Shown: positions 31,721 to 41,299, numbered from the stretch's first letter. The stretch: 64,000 nucleotides of DNA from CAWBJP01 sp963789165 (GCA_963789165.1 CAWBJP010000010.1:62001-126000); one strand, 5' to 3'. A program made the numbers and translations. The notes: generated from the sequence alone by a model not told the origin.

Positions 31721-32641
31721 CTAACCCCGATCGGCGAGGGTGTGGCGGAGCCCCTCCTCGAGACCCACGACCGGCTGGTATCCGAGATCGGCCCGCGCCG
31801 CGCCGAGGTCGGCGTGGCTGTGGCGGACATCGCCGGGCCGGGTCTCGGTGTGCTCGGGGTCGGCCTCCACGCCGAGGATCTTGGCCAGGATGCCGAGCAG
31901 GTCCAGCACGCTGTGCTGTTCGCCCCCGGCCACGTTGTAGACCTTGCCCCCGCAACGCTCGACGGGCGCCTCGGCCGCCACCAGGTTGGCCTGCACGGCG
32001 TCGGTGACGTAAGTGAAGTCGCGGCTCTGCAGCCCGTCCCCGTGGATGATGGGCCGCCGCCCGCCCCGGAGGGCGTCGACGAAGAGGGGAATGACGGCGG
32101 CGTAGGGGGAATCGGCCCGCTGGCGGGGGCCGTAGATGTTGAAGTACCGCAGGGCGACGGTCTCCACCCCCAGCGCCTCGTGGAAGACCCGGCAGTACTG
32201 CTCCGTGACCAGCTTGGACACGGCATAGGGCGAGCGGGGCAGGACGGGATGCGTCTCCTTGGTGGGCAGGGGGGCGGCCCCGCCGTACACGCTGCTGGAG
32301 GAGGCGGCCACCACCCGCCGGACGCCGGCATGGCGGGCGGCGTCGAGCACGACGAGGGAGCCGTGGGCGTTGACCATGTCGGTGTGCCGGGGCGCCGCCA
32401 TGGAGCGGGGCACCGATCCGACACCCGCCTGGTGGAACACCACGTCGATCCCCTCCACGGCGCCGGCCACGACGTCGTAGTCGCTCACGTCCCCCACCAC
32501 CAGGTCGGCGCCGCCGGCCACGTTGCCGGCCAGGCCGTTGGACAGGTCGTCGAGCACCCTCACCTGGTCGCCCCGGGCGAGGAGAGCGTCGACGAGATGG
32601 GAGCCGATGAACCCGGCTCCTCCCGTCACGAGTGCGCGCAC
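31721..32641 (-). CDS. NAD-dependent nucleotide-sugar epimerase/dehydratase
   Basis: This 306-residue extended SDR opens with ALVTGGAGFIGSHLVDALL. It has VFHQAGVGSVPRSM, a catalytic SSSVYGG, YAVSKLVTEQYC (Tyr/Lys), LRYFNIYGPRQ and HGDGLQSRDFTYVTD. This is the set seen in UDP-glucose/UDP-GlcNAc 4-epimerase-like enzymes such as WbpP. The GTG start overlaps the 3' end of the upstream GT4 gene by 16 bases. It supplies an epimerised sugar to the neighbouring transferases; exact sugar not determinable. Confidence 0.87.
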   Translation of the reverse strand: MRALVTGGAGFIGSHLVDALLARGDQVRVLDDLSNGLAGNVAGGADLVVGDVSDYDVVAGAVEGIDVVFHQAGVGSVPRSMAAPRHTDMVNAHGSLVVLDAARHAGVRRVVAASSSSVYGGAAPLPTKETHPVLPRSPYAVSKLVTEQYCRVFHEALGVETVALRYFNIYGPRQRADSPYAAVIPLFVDALRGGRRPIIHGDGLQSRDFTYVTDAVQANLVAAEAPVERCGGKVYNVAGGEQHSVLDLLGILAKILGVEADPEHTETRPGDVRHSHADLGAARADLGYQPVVGLEEGLRHTLADRG

Positions 32642-33780
32642 AGCCGTTCTCCTTTGACGAGGTCCTCGTAGAGGGCGGCGATGTCGCCGACGAGGCGGTG
32701 GTGGCTGAAGCGGTGGCGGGCGTGGTCGGCGGCGGCGGCCCCGAAACGGGCCTGCAGCCCGGCGTCGGCCAGCAGGCGGGCCGTGGCCTCGGCGATGGCC
32801 GCCGGGTCGGAGTCGGTGACGAATCCGGTGACCCCGTCCAGGACGACTTCGGCCGCGCTCCCCACCCGGGTGGTGACGGCCGGGCAGCCGACCGTGGCGG
32901 CTTCGATGAGCGACACCGGCATGCCCTCGTTGTCCGAGGTCAGGATGGTCACATCGGCGGCGGCGTAGACCGTCTCCACGTCGGATCGCCAACCGAGGAA
33001 GCGGACGCGCTCCCCCAGTCCCGCGGCCTGGGCACGCATGTCGGCCAGGAGCTGGCCCTCACCGGCCACGATGAAGCGCGCCTCAGGGAACCGGGCCGCC
33101 AGCGCAGTGGCCGTGGCCACGAACCGATCGGGCCGTTTGACCTGGGTGAGGCGGGCGACGAAGGCCACCACCGGCACGCCGGAGGGCAGGCCCAGGGTGG
33201 CCCGGGCCACCTCCTTGGCCGGCGCCGGCGGCAACTCGACCCCGGGCGGCACCACGACGTACTGGGCGGGCCGCCCGATGCCGGCGGCCAGGAGGTCGTC
33301 GCGCACCTGCTCGCCCACCGCCACCAGCCGGCTCGTAGCCCGGGCCAGGGTCCGCTCGGCGAGCACCACGGCGCGGGTCACCCGGGGTGAGAAGTAGCCC
33401 TGCAACAGGTGACCGTGAAAGGTGTGCACCCGCCACGGGGCCCGGGCGGCCACGGCCGCGCTGCGCCCGAGCACCCCGGCCTTGGCCGTGTGGGTGTGGA
33501 CCACGTCGGGCCGGAAGTGCCGGATCTCCCCCAGGATGGCGGCCAGCGCCCGGGCGTCATCGGACACCCGGGGGGCCCGGCCCAGGCCGGGCACGCGCAC
33601 GACCTCGACGTCCGGGGCCCGCAGGTCGAGGTAGTCGGCCTCGCCGGGGCCGACGGAGCCGACGAGCAGGCGCTGTTCGAACCGGGCCGGGTCCAGGTGC
33701 CGGGCCAGGGCGGAGACCTGGAGGGCGGGTCCCCCGACGTTCATGCGGGCGATGACCCGCAACACCCGGATCGGTGTCAT
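32626..33780 (-). CDS. GT4 glycosyltransferase
   Basis: This 384-residue GT-B enzyme has IARMNVGGPALQVSALARHL, DVVHTHTAKAGVLGRSAAVAA, HTFHGHLLQGYFSP and VVPPGVELPP. It also has FVARLTQVKRPDRFVAT and SDNEGMPVSLIEAATVGCPAVTT (E-x7-E). The organisation is that of WbnE/PelF-like GT4 proteins acting on lipid-linked glycans. ATG start; a divergent epimerase gene begins ~110 bases away. Confidence 0.87.
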   Translation of the reverse strand: MTPIRVLRVIARMNVGGPALQVSALARHLDPARFEQRLLVGSVGPGEADYLDLRAPDVEVVRVPGLGRAPRVSDDARALAAILGEIRHFRPDVVHTHTAKAGVLGRSAAVAARAPWRVHTFHGHLLQGYFSPRVTRAVVLAERTLARATSRLVAVGEQVRDDLLAAGIGRPAQYVVVPPGVELPPAPAKEVARATLGLPSGVPVVAFVARLTQVKRPDRFVATATALAARFPEARFIVAGEGQLLADMRAQAAGLGERVRFLGWRSDVETVYAAADVTILTSDNEGMPVSLIEAATVGCPAVTTRVGSAAEVVLDGVTGFVTDSDPAAIAEATARLLADAGLQARFGAAAADHARHRFSHHRLVGDIAALYEDLVKGERLCAHS

Positions 33781-33881
33781 GGGACGGTCATGGGCTGCGG
33801 GGGGCCGCCATGCGGCGGAGCCTAGCGGAGCCTCCCGGCCGCCCCCGGCCGGACATTCCCGTGATCGGAAGGCCTTTCCAC

Positions 33882-33887
33882 TACCCT
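33882..33887 (+). promoter_or_regulatory. -10 element TACCCT (leaderless)
   Basis: TACCCT ends 6 bases before the GTG at 33894; no ribosome site is present. Confidence 0.45.
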
Positions 33888-33893
33888 TCCTGT

Positions 33894-34856
33894 GTGCGCA
33901 TCCTGGTCACCGGCGGAGCCGGCTACATCGGATCCCATCTCGTCGATGCCCTCTGCGAAGCCGATCACGACGTGCGCGTCATCGACAATCTCTCGACCGG
34001 GAGGGCCGGCAACCTCGCCCACCGCCTCGGTGAGGTCCGCTTCGTCAACGGTTCCATCCTCGACGCCGACCTGGTCGAGCGGGAGGTGCGGGAGGCGGAA
34101 CTGGTCTTCCACCTGGCCGCCGCAGTGGGTGTCCGGCACATCGTCGACGACCCGCTCGGCTCATTGCTCACCAACACCCGGGGCACCGAGAACGTGCTCG
34201 CCGCCTGCCACCGCTACTGGCGCAAGGTGTTGATCGCCTCGACCTCGGAGGTGTACGGCAAGACGGCCAAGGTGCCCATGTCCGAGGACGACGACCGGGT
34301 GCTGGGGCCGACCACGGTCCACCGGTGGTCCTACTCCACGGCCAAGGCCTACGACGAGCATCTCGCCTTCGCCTACGCCAGCCACGAGCTGCCCCTCGTG
34401 ATCGTGCGCTACTTCAACTCCTACGGGCCCCGCATCGACGAGCGCGGTTACGGCTCGGTGGTGGCCAACTTCCTGCGCCAGGCCCTGGCCGGAGCGCCGC
34501 TCACCGTTCACGGCGACGGCGGGCAGAGCCGCTGCTTCACCTACATCGAAGACACCATCCGGGGGACGATCGCCGCCGCCCTCACCCCGGAGGCCGAGGG
34601 ACGGGTGTTCAATCTCGGGTCCACCCGGGAGACGAGCGTCCGGGAGCTGGCCGACATGATCCGGACGGCGGTCGGTTCCACGTCGGAGATCCTGGCGACG
34701 TCGTACGAGAGTTACTACGGGCCGGGGTTCGAGGACACCCGCCGGCGTGTCCCCGACATCACCCGGGCCCGCGAGGTCCTGGACTGGCAACCGACCGTCG
34801 AGCTGGAGGATGGCCTTGCCCGCACCATCGAGTGGTGGCAGAAGACCAAACGCTGA
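33894..34856 (+). CDS. NAD-dependent epimerase / UDP-glucuronate decarboxylase-like
   Basis: This 320-residue extended SDR has RILVTGGAGYIGSHLVDALC, VFHLAAAVGVRHIVDDP, LIASTSEVYGK, WSYSTAKAYDEHLAFAYA (Tyr/Lys), VRYFNSYGPRIDERGYGSVV and a late GRVFNLGSTRETSVRELAD. The AAAVGV-x-x-I and late motifs resemble UDP-glucuronate decarboxylase (UXS)-like enzymes, which would give UDP-xylose. It overlaps a nucleotide-sugar dehydrogenase gene, so an oxidise-then-decarboxylate or epimerise pair is plausible (inference). Confidence 0.85.
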   Translation: MRILVTGGAGYIGSHLVDALCEADHDVRVIDNLSTGRAGNLAHRLGEVRFVNGSILDADLVEREVREAELVFHLAAAVGVRHIVDDPLGSLLTNTRGTENVLAACHRYWRKVLIASTSEVYGKTAKVPMSEDDDRVLGPTTVHRWSYSTAKAYDEHLAFAYASHELPLVIVRYFNSYGPRIDERGYGSVVANFLRQALAGAPLTVHGDGGQSRCFTYIEDTIRGTIAAALTPEAEGRVFNLGSTRETSVRELADMIRTAVGSTSEILATSYESYYGPGFEDTRRRVPDITRAREVLDWQPTVELEDGLARTIEWWQKTKR

Positions 34857-36162
34857 GCCCAGCTTCACCGAACGGGTCTTCTCCCGGGACCTGACCATCG
34901 GCGTGGTGGGGCTCGGCTACGTCGGCCTGCCCCTCGCCATCGGTTACGTGGAGGCCGGGTTCACCTGCGTCGGTTTCGACCTGGCCGAGGAACGGACCTC
35001 GCGCCTCGAGGACGGCCGCAGCTACATCGACGACATCTCCCACGCCCGGGTGGCGGAGGCGGTGAGGAGCGACCGGTTCCGGGCCACCTCCGATCCGTCG
35101 GCGCTGGGCGAGGTCGACGCCGTCTTCATCTGTGTGCCCACCCCATTCGACAGCTCCAAGACCCCGGATCTCTCCTACGTGTGTGCCGCCACGGCCACCG
35201 TGGCCTCGATCCTGCGCCCGGGGATGCTCGTCATCCTCCAGTCCACCACCCACCCGGGAACCACGGTGGAGATCGTCCAGCCCGCCCTCGAAGCCGCTGG
35301 TCTCCTGGCCGGGACCGATTTCCACCTCGCCTTCTCCCCCGAGCGGGTCGACCCGGGCAACGTCACGTGGACGGTCCACAACACCCCCAAGGTGGTGGGC
35401 GGGCTGACGGCCGAGTGCTCGGCGCGGGCCAAGGCGCTCCTCGAAGCGGTCATGGAGTCCGACGGCCTGGTGCGCGTGGTGGCCAGCCCGGCGGCGGCCG
35501 AGATGTCCAAGCTGCTGGAGAACACCTACCGGGCGGTCAACATCGCCCTGGTCAACGAGCTGGCCATGCTGGCCCACGAGATGCACCTCGACATCTGGGA
35601 GGTGATCGAGGCCGCCTCCACCAAGCCCTTCGGATTCCAGGCTTTCCGCCCCGGGATCGGCCCCGGAGGCCACTGCATTCCCGTCGATCCCTACTACCTG
35701 TCGTGGAAGGCCCGCGAGTTCGATTTTCAGACGAAGTTCATCGAGTTGGCGGCTGACACGAACCTGCGCATGGCCAGCTACGTGGTGGGACGCATCCTCG
35801 ATTTCATGAACCGCCTGGGCAAGACGGTCAACGGCTCCCGGGTCCTGTGCCTGGGCGCGGCGTTCAAGGCGGGCGTGAGCGACATCCGCAACTCACGCGC
35901 CACGCGGGTGATGGAGCTCCTGGAGGAAGCGGGGGCACGGGTTGACTACGCCGACCCGCTCGTGTCCGAGATCGCCCTTCCTTCCGGGCACCGCAAGTCG
36001 ATGCCCCTGGCCGCCCTCCCCTGGTTCGCCTTCGACCTCATCGTGGTCCTCACCGACGACCCCGCCTGGCCGGCCCAGGATCTGCTCGACTCCGACCTGC
36101 CCCTCTTCGACGCCGTGAACGCGCTGGGGACGCCGAGGACGCCGCTCCACGAGCGTCTCTGA
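34810..36162 (+). CDS. Nucleotide-sugar 6-dehydrogenase (WbpA/WecC-like)
   Basis: This ~450-residue enzyme oxidises C6 of a UDP-sugar twice. It has IGVVGLGYVGLPLAIGYVEAG, VFICVPTPFD, STTHPGTTVEIVQPAL, AFSPERVDPGN and MSKLLENTYRAVNIALVNELAML. The catalytic Cys is in GIGPGGHCIPVDPYYLSWKA, and a C-terminal domain carries GAAFKAGVSDIRNSRATRV. The ENTYRAVNI pattern favours UDP-N-acetyl-hexosamine dehydrogenases over UDP-glucose dehydrogenase. The start is uncertain: ATG 34810 or TTG 34816 (GGAGG 7 bases upstream), both inside the previous gene. Confidence 0.88.
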   Translation: MALPAPSSGGRRPNAEPSFTERVFSRDLTIGVVGLGYVGLPLAIGYVEAGFTCVGFDLAEERTSRLEDGRSYIDDISHARVAEAVRSDRFRATSDPSALGEVDAVFICVPTPFDSSKTPDLSYVCAATATVASILRPGMLVILQSTTHPGTTVEIVQPALEAAGLLAGTDFHLAFSPERVDPGNVTWTVHNTPKVVGGLTAECSARAKALLEAVMESDGLVRVVASPAAAEMSKLLENTYRAVNIALVNELAMLAHEMHLDIWEVIEAASTKPFGFQAFRPGIGPGGHCIPVDPYYLSWKAREFDFQTKFIELAADTNLRMASYVVGRILDFMNRLGKTVNGSRVLCLGAAFKAGVSDIRNSRATRVMELLEEAGARVDYADPLVSEIALPSGHRKSMPLAALPWFAFDLIVVLTDDPAWPAQDLLDSDLPLFDAVNALGTPRTPLHERL

Positions 36163-36194
36163 GCACCGGGCGGCCACATCACACCGGCCCGGCC

Positions 36195-37553
36195 ATGACG
36201 ACAAGGGCACGCCGATCGGCTGATGCCATTGCGTTCGCCGTGATCATGGCCGGTTCGATCCTGATCGTGGCCCTCCATGTCCACACCTATACGACGACGT
36301 CGCCCATCGACGAGCTGTCGCACATTGACACGCTCATCAAGACGAGCCGCTTCGAGGTCGTCGAGGAGGACGAGCGCGTCGGCCAGGAGGCGATGCGCGA
36401 GGAGGCGTGCCGGGGGCTCGACCGGGGCGAGCCGGTCCCCCCCTGTGACACTCCCACCTTCAATCCCCAGGAGTTCCACGACTACGGCGTCAACATCATC
36501 TCGACGCGCTTTCCCGTCTACCACCTGCTGACCGGGATACCGGCCCGGGTGATGACCTGGGCTCCCGGAGTCGACAGCATCGTCGGCCCGGCCCGCCTCC
36601 TGGGAGGCGTGTGGCTGGGAGCCGGCCTCTTCCTGGCCTGGCTGATCATGCGGGAGCTGAGGGTGCCGGTGCGCACGCGAGCCCTCGTGCTCCCGCTCCT
36701 GGCCACCACGCCGGTGGTCCTGCACGCCCACTCCATCGTGAACAGCGACGCCACCCTGATGTTCTCCGGGGCGGCGGTGATCTATCTGACCCTGCGGTTC
36801 GAGCGGGGCACGACACCGGCATGGTTCGTCCTCGTCGCCAGCGGTCTCGGCCTCCTGCTCGAGCCCACCACCCTCCTGGCCGTGACCCTCTGCGGCCTCT
36901 ACCTGCTCGGGCGGGGCATCGCCCGCCGGGGAGCGCCGGAGCCGGCGGACGACCCTCCCTCCGGGAGGCCGGCGTGGGAGAGCAGCCTGGTCGGCGGGGC
37001 CACGCTGGCCATGGGTGTCGTCGTGTTCGTCGCCCTCCCCGTCGTGCACCAGGCGGTGATCGGCACCGCCACGGTGCCCTCTGATCCCGTCACCCAGGCC
37101 GAGGCCGACGCCCAGCACCAGGCCCCCGAGGTGTCCTACGGCTCGGTGCCCGCGGGCCGCATCCTCGGGGAGATCGCCGGTCTCGTCACCCCCGTGAAGC
37201 GTCCCTACGTCCCGGCCTTCCTGGCCGGGGACGGCGCAGGCCTGCTCGTGTCCATCTCGGACTGGCTGCTTCTCGGCGCCGTCCTCGGCGTGGCCGCCCT
37301 GGGCGCCAGGCGCAGCCGGGCCGAGGCGATGGCCGTGGCCGCGCTCGTCGTGATGTTGGGCGCCGGGCCGCTCCACGCCCTGTGGAACGCCCGGCGGGAC
37401 GTGTTCTTCGCCATCCCGACGCGGTTCGGGCTGCCCATCCTGCCCCTGCTCTTCGCCCTCCTGGCCGTGGCCCTGCGCAAGCCGGTGGCGGTGGGAGCGG
37501 TGGGCGCCGTTTCCATCGCCAGCACGGTGTACGCCCTGGTCCATCTCGTCTGA
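36195..37553 (+). CDS. Polytopic membrane protein (DUF2142/GT-C-like)
   Basis: This 452-residue protein has about ten hydrophobic segments. After the first segment comes a large loop, TTTSPIDELSHIDTLIKTSR followed by a Cys-containing stretch (EEACRGLDRGEPVPPCDTP). The P-x-D-E-x-x-H pattern is typical of DUF2142 and related GT-C-like proteins. ATG start 32 bases after the dehydrogenase stop. Its position between a nucleotide-sugar dehydrogenase and a Wzz-like gene suggests a polysaccharide role; activity unknown. Confidence 0.68.
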   Translation: MTTRARRSADAIAFAVIMAGSILIVALHVHTYTTTSPIDELSHIDTLIKTSRFEVVEEDERVGQEAMREEACRGLDRGEPVPPCDTPTFNPQEFHDYGVNIISTRFPVYHLLTGIPARVMTWAPGVDSIVGPARLLGGVWLGAGLFLAWLIMRELRVPVRTRALVLPLLATTPVVLHAHSIVNSDATLMFSGAAVIYLTLRFERGTTPAWFVLVASGLGLLLEPTTLLAVTLCGLYLLGRGIARRGAPEPADDPPSGRPAWESSLVGGATLAMGVVVFVALPVVHQAVIGTATVPSDPVTQAEADAQHQAPEVSYGSVPAGRILGEIAGLVTPVKRPYVPAFLAGDGAGLLVSISDWLLLGAVLGVAALGARRSRAEAMAVAALVVMLGAGPLHALWNARRDVFFAIPTRFGLPILPLLFALLAVALRKPVAVGAVGAVSIASTVYALVHLV

Positions 37554-37586
37554 ACCCTGTGCCACGGTGGCTCTCCACGGGCCCTA

Positions 37587-37592
37587 TACACT
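37587..37592 (+). promoter_or_regulatory. -10 element TACACT within TATACACT (leaderless)
   Basis: TACACT ends 7 bases before the ATG at 37600, and no ribosome site exists. Confidence 0.5.
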
Positions 37593-37599
37593 GCCCGGC

Positions 37600-39270
37600 A
37601 TGCCCACCCCCACCTCGGGGACCGAGCCCGCTTTCAGCGATTACCTCCGCGAGCTGCGGAGAAACTGGAAGATCGTCGCCATCATCCCCGTGGTGCTGGC
37701 CGCCGTCGCTCTCGGCCTCTCACTCGCCCAGGACAAGGTGTACACGGCCACGGCCGACGTGCTGATCCAGCGGGCTCCCACCCGGGCCACCCTCATCAGC
37801 GACTCCCCGCCCGACCTGGCCACGGAACTCATCCTGGCCCGCGGGCCCTCCGTCCGGGAAGCGGCCATTGCTCGCCTCGGGTTCCCTATCCGCGCGACTG
37901 TTCAGAGGGTCGGCGAGACGACCGTCATCCGCATTGTGGTCGAGGCGCCGACACGGGACCAGGCGATGAAGGCCGCCGACGCCTACGGGGCCGCCTTCAT
38001 CGAGCTGAGGACCCGCCACACCATCGCCGCCCTGCAGGCCACGCGCCAGGAGCTGGAGACCAAACTGGCGGAGGTCAACGGGTCGGGAGACGGAACGCTC
38101 GACGCGGCCCAGGTCGAAGAGATCGCCACCTTGGCCGACAGCCTCCGGAACTCGGCCCGCCAGAACCCAGCCGCTCTGCGCTCCGCACTCGCCGCCCTTC
38201 AACGGATCGGGGAGACCGGCGCCCCGACTTCGAACCAGGTCATCCGGAGCGCGGCGCTTCAACTTCTGATCGACGAGATGGAGGCGGCCGAGACGCTGGC
38301 CCGGAACTCCGCCCCCGAGCTTGTCTCCCCGGCTCAGGCATCCCGCTCTCCCATCCGACCCGCCCCCCTCCGAAACGCTGTGGTCGGGGCGGCGCTGGGG
38401 CTCATGCTCGCCATCGGCGGGCTCTTGGTGCGCTCCTATCTCGATCGGCTGGTGCACGACGCACCGACGCTCCAGGCCGCCACCGGGGTTCCGGTGCTGG
38501 GCGTGCTGGTCCGCCGGGCCCGTCGCGCCTCCGGGTCGCGCCGGTCTCCGGGGGACGCCGGCTGGCTCGACATGCAGGAGCTCCGCACCGCCCTCCAGCT
38601 CCGGGGCGTGGGCGAGACGGTGCGAACCGTCCAGCTGACCTCACCACGTCGGCTGGAGGGCATGGCCGACCTGGGACTCGAACTGGGCGCCGCCTTCGCC
38701 CGAGCGGAACTGTCGGTTCTGGTAGTGGAGGCCGACTTCCGCCGCCCCCGCACCGCCGAGGGCGGGACCGGCGGGCTGTGGGGCGGGGGCAGCACCGACA
38801 TTGAAACCCTGCTGGCGTCGGCGCCGGCGCTCGACGGCGTCCGCCGGATCTCAGCCGGGGGGATCCCGGAGGACCCGGCCGCCTTCCTCGGCTCCGGCCG
38901 CTTCCGCAACCTGATCACCGACCTCGGGACCCGCGCCGATCTCGTCCTGGTGGTTTCCCCGCCGGTGCTGGAGTCACCCGACCCCCTGCTCATCGGTCGG
39001 GTGGTGGACACTACCGTGGTGGTGGTCAGCCCCGGCGCCACGCGGGTCACCGACGCCGCGGAAGCTGCAGCCCGTTTCCGCGAGGTGAACCACTCCGTTC
39101 TCGGTGCGGTGCTCGCCACCGCCGGTCGCCGTCCCTGGCGCGACCCGGGGCTCACCCCCAACCGGGCCCCGGGCGGGGAACTCGACGTGGCCTCCGGTAC
39201 CAATGGGGATTCGGCCCGTCCGGCGCCGGTGGGCTCAGAAACCGATCCCTCCGCCAGCCGTCACGGCTGA
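37600..39270 (+). CDS. Wzz/CapA-like polysaccharide co-polymerase with degenerate BY-kinase domain
   Basis: This 556-residue protein has a Wzz-type N-terminus (FSDYLRELRRNWKIVAIIPVV, first membrane helix), a periplasm-type helical region and a second helix (GAALGLMLAIGGLLVRSYLD). A cytoplasmic domain related to bacterial tyrosine kinases follows. That domain keeps the A-prime motif (LVVEADFRRPR) and the Walker-B-like LVLVVSPPVLESPD. Where the P-loop G-x-G-K-S/T should be it reads SPRRLEGMADLG, without lysine. The C-terminal tail has no tyrosines. It is therefore probably a non-catalytic chain-length regulator. Confidence 0.82.
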   Translation: MPTPTSGTEPAFSDYLRELRRNWKIVAIIPVVLAAVALGLSLAQDKVYTATADVLIQRAPTRATLISDSPPDLATELILARGPSVREAAIARLGFPIRATVQRVGETTVIRIVVEAPTRDQAMKAADAYGAAFIELRTRHTIAALQATRQELETKLAEVNGSGDGTLDAAQVEEIATLADSLRNSARQNPAALRSALAALQRIGETGAPTSNQVIRSAALQLLIDEMEAAETLARNSAPELVSPAQASRSPIRPAPLRNAVVGAALGLMLAIGGLLVRSYLDRLVHDAPTLQAATGVPVLGVLVRRARRASGSRRSPGDAGWLDMQELRTALQLRGVGETVRTVQLTSPRRLEGMADLGLELGAAFARAELSVLVVEADFRRPRTAEGGTGGLWGGGSTDIETLLASAPALDGVRRISAGGIPEDPAAFLGSGRFRNLITDLGTRADLVLVVSPPVLESPDPLLIGRVVDTTVVVVSPGATRVTDAAEAAARFREVNHSVLGAVLATAGRRPWRDPGLTPNRAPGGELDVASGTNGDSARPAPVGSETDPSASRHG

Positions 39271-40349
39271 CGGGTGGAGGCCGCTTCCTCCAGCACCTCC
39301 AGGAACCGCGGCGCCCACCGCTGGCCCGAGTAGCGCTCCACCACCGTCCGCCGGCCCTCAGCGGCCAAGCGGCGGCGCAGCTCCGGATCAGCCCCCAGGC
39401 GCTTGATGGCGTCGACCCATTCGTCCTCGGTGGAGGCGACGAGCCCGTTCACGCCGTCTTCGACGATCTCGGTGTTCACGCCCACCGGGGACACCACGGC
39501 CGGGACCCCGAGGGCCATGTAGAGCAAGGCCTTGAAGCCACACTTGCCCCGGCTCCACTCATCGTCGGGCAGGGGCATGAGGCCGATGTCGAAACCGCCG
39601 ACGTCTCCGATCTCCCTGTCCCGTCGCCACGGCCGGGCCGTCACCTTCCCGGCCCCTTCGAGCGTGAAGCCCGGGGCGCCCACCACCTCGAGCTCGGCCG
39701 GCAGCTCGGCCAGCACCCGGCGCAGCGCACCGGTGATCGAGCGGAGGTGCTTGACCGTCGTCGGGCTCCCGCTCCATCCGATCCTCAGGCCGCCGTGGGC
39801 CGCCCGGTTGGCCGGGGGCCGGTACTCGTCGACGTCGAGGGTGGTCGGCAGCACGTGGACGCGGGAGCTGAATCGCCGGGCGTAGCCGGCCAGGTAGGCG
39901 TTACCGACCGTGGTCGCCGCCGCCCACGAGACGATGCGACCGGTCTTCGACGGCATCTTGAGGAACGACACGCCCTGGTTGGCCTCGCTGGTCGACCCCA
40001 GATGGATGGCGTCGTCGAAGTCGTAGACGAGCGGGAAGCGGCGCTCCAGGAGCCATTCCAGCGCGGGCGGTCCCAGCGGGAACGCCTCCCGGTAGAGGAA
40101 GACCACGTCGGGGCGGCCGGGAACCAGCACGTCGCGGAGCCGGCGGACGAGCGCCGCCCCCGTCTGGCCCGCTTTCCGGACGGGGTGACCGTGCTCGTAG
40201 AGGCCGTCATAGGCGCGGGCGGAGAAGACGGGCTGGATGTCGGCCCGGACCGACCCCTCGGGCAGGAGCCGCAGCCACTGCTCGAAGCGGAACCGCTGAC
40301 CTCCCGCCCGGTCCTCCGGGTAGGGCACGAGGAAGGTGACGCGCAGCAT
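39261..40349 (-). CDS. GT4-like glycosyltransferase
   Basis: This 362-residue GT-B protein has VTFLVPYPEDRAGGQRFRFEQWL, VYDFDDAIHL, VHVLPTTLDVDEY and RIGWSGSPTTVKHL. It also has FDIGLMPLPDDEWSRGKCGFKALLYMALGVPAVVSPVG, where the K-x-x-x-Y-M-A-x-G-x-P segment replaces the usual E-x7-E. This subgroup is common in polysaccharide clusters. Convergent with the Wzz-like gene (10-base overlap); same strand as the epimerase 14 bases upstream. Confidence 0.83.
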   Translation of the reverse strand: MLRVTFLVPYPEDRAGGQRFRFEQWLRLLPEGSVRADIQPVFSARAYDGLYEHGHPVRKAGQTGAALVRRLRDVLVPGRPDVVFLYREAFPLGPPALEWLLERRFPLVYDFDDAIHLGSTSEANQGVSFLKMPSKTGRIVSWAAATTVGNAYLAGYARRFSSRVHVLPTTLDVDEYRPPANRAAHGGLRIGWSGSPTTVKHLRSITGALRRVLAELPAELEVVGAPGFTLEGAGKVTARPWRRDREIGDVGGFDIGLMPLPDDEWSRGKCGFKALLYMALGVPAVVSPVGVNTEIVEDGVNGLVASTEDEWVDAIKRLGADPELRRRLAAEGRRTVVERYSGQRWAPRFLEVLEEAASTRQP

Positions 40350-40363
40350 CCGTCACCCGACTT

Positions 40364-41299
40364 TCATGGGGCGGGTTGGGCACGGAAGTACTCGAGGGTC
40401 CGGGACAGGCCCTCCTCCAGCGGGACCTTTGGTTCGAAGCCGAGCCCGGCTCTGATCCGGGAGATGTCGGCCCGGATGTGGCGGATGTCGTTTTCCCAGG
40501 CGTCGTGCTGCTCGACCTTGAGTGACATACCGGACAGCCGCTGGTAGTGCTCGAGCAACGACAGGATGGAGGCCTCCTCGCCGGTGCCCACGTTGTACAA
40601 GGTCCTCGGGGTCGCATCCGCCGCCCGCACGAACGCATCGACCACGTCGCTGATGTACACGAAGTCCCGCGTCTGATGCCCGTCACCATAGAGCGACACA
40701 CCCAGACCGTGAGCGGCGGCGTTGGCGAACTTACAGGTGACGTTGGCGTAGGGATGATGGGGGTTCTGACGGGGGCCGTACACGTTGAAGAGCCGCAACG
40801 ACACGAAGTCGTAGCCGAACACCGCCGCGTACATGGCCAGGAGGTGCTCCCCGGCGAGCTTCGACAGGGCGTAGGGGGTGATGGGGGTCGGAGGTGTCTC
40901 CTCCGAGCGGGCCGCGTCGCCGGCGTTGCCGTACACGGTGGAGCTGGACGCATACACGATGCGCACCCCGGGCAGGTGGCCAGCGCATTCCAAGAGGCGC
41001 ATCAGGCCGGTGACGTTCGTCTCGAAATACTGGTCCGGGAGGCTCATGCTGTCGTGGCCGCTGATGAGCGCGGCCAGGTGGTAGATGCGGGTGACGCCGT
41101 CCAGGGCGCTGGCATGCCGCCCGAGGCGCAAGATCGAGTCCTCGACCACGGCCACGTCCTGATCGAGGTGGCTGAGATTGCTCCGCTGTCCGGTCGAGAA
41201 GTCATCGAGCACCACGACCTCGTCGCCCTGCGCCACGAGGCGGTCGCAGAGGTGCGAGCCGATGAATCCCGCACCCCCCGTGACCAGGGCCTTGCTCAA
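40364..41299 (-). CDS. NAD-dependent nucleotide-sugar epimerase
   Basis: This 311-residue extended SDR has ALVTGGAGFIGSHLCDRLVAQG, IYHLAALISGHDSM, VYASSSTVYGNAG, YALSKLAGEHLLAMYA (Tyr/Lys), LRLFNVYGPRQNPHHPYANV and YGDGHQTRDFVYISD. It looks like a UDP-glucose/UDP-GlcNAc 4-epimerase-type enzyme. The start is a TTG after GGGGGGAAGG. Third of four related epimerases in the window, each next to its own transferases. Confidence 0.85.
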   Translation of the reverse strand: MSKALVTGGAGFIGSHLCDRLVAQGDEVVVLDDFSTGQRSNLSHLDQDVAVVEDSILRLGRHASALDGVTRIYHLAALISGHDSMSLPDQYFETNVTGLMRLLECAGHLPGVRIVYASSSTVYGNAGDAARSEETPPTPITPYALSKLAGEHLLAMYAAVFGYDFVSLRLFNVYGPRQNPHHPYANVTCKFANAAAHGLGVSLYGDGHQTRDFVYISDVVDAFVRAADATPRTLYNVGTGEEASILSLLEHYQRLSGMSLKVEQHDAWENDIRHIRADISRIRAGLGFEPKVPLEEGLSRTLEYFRAQPAP

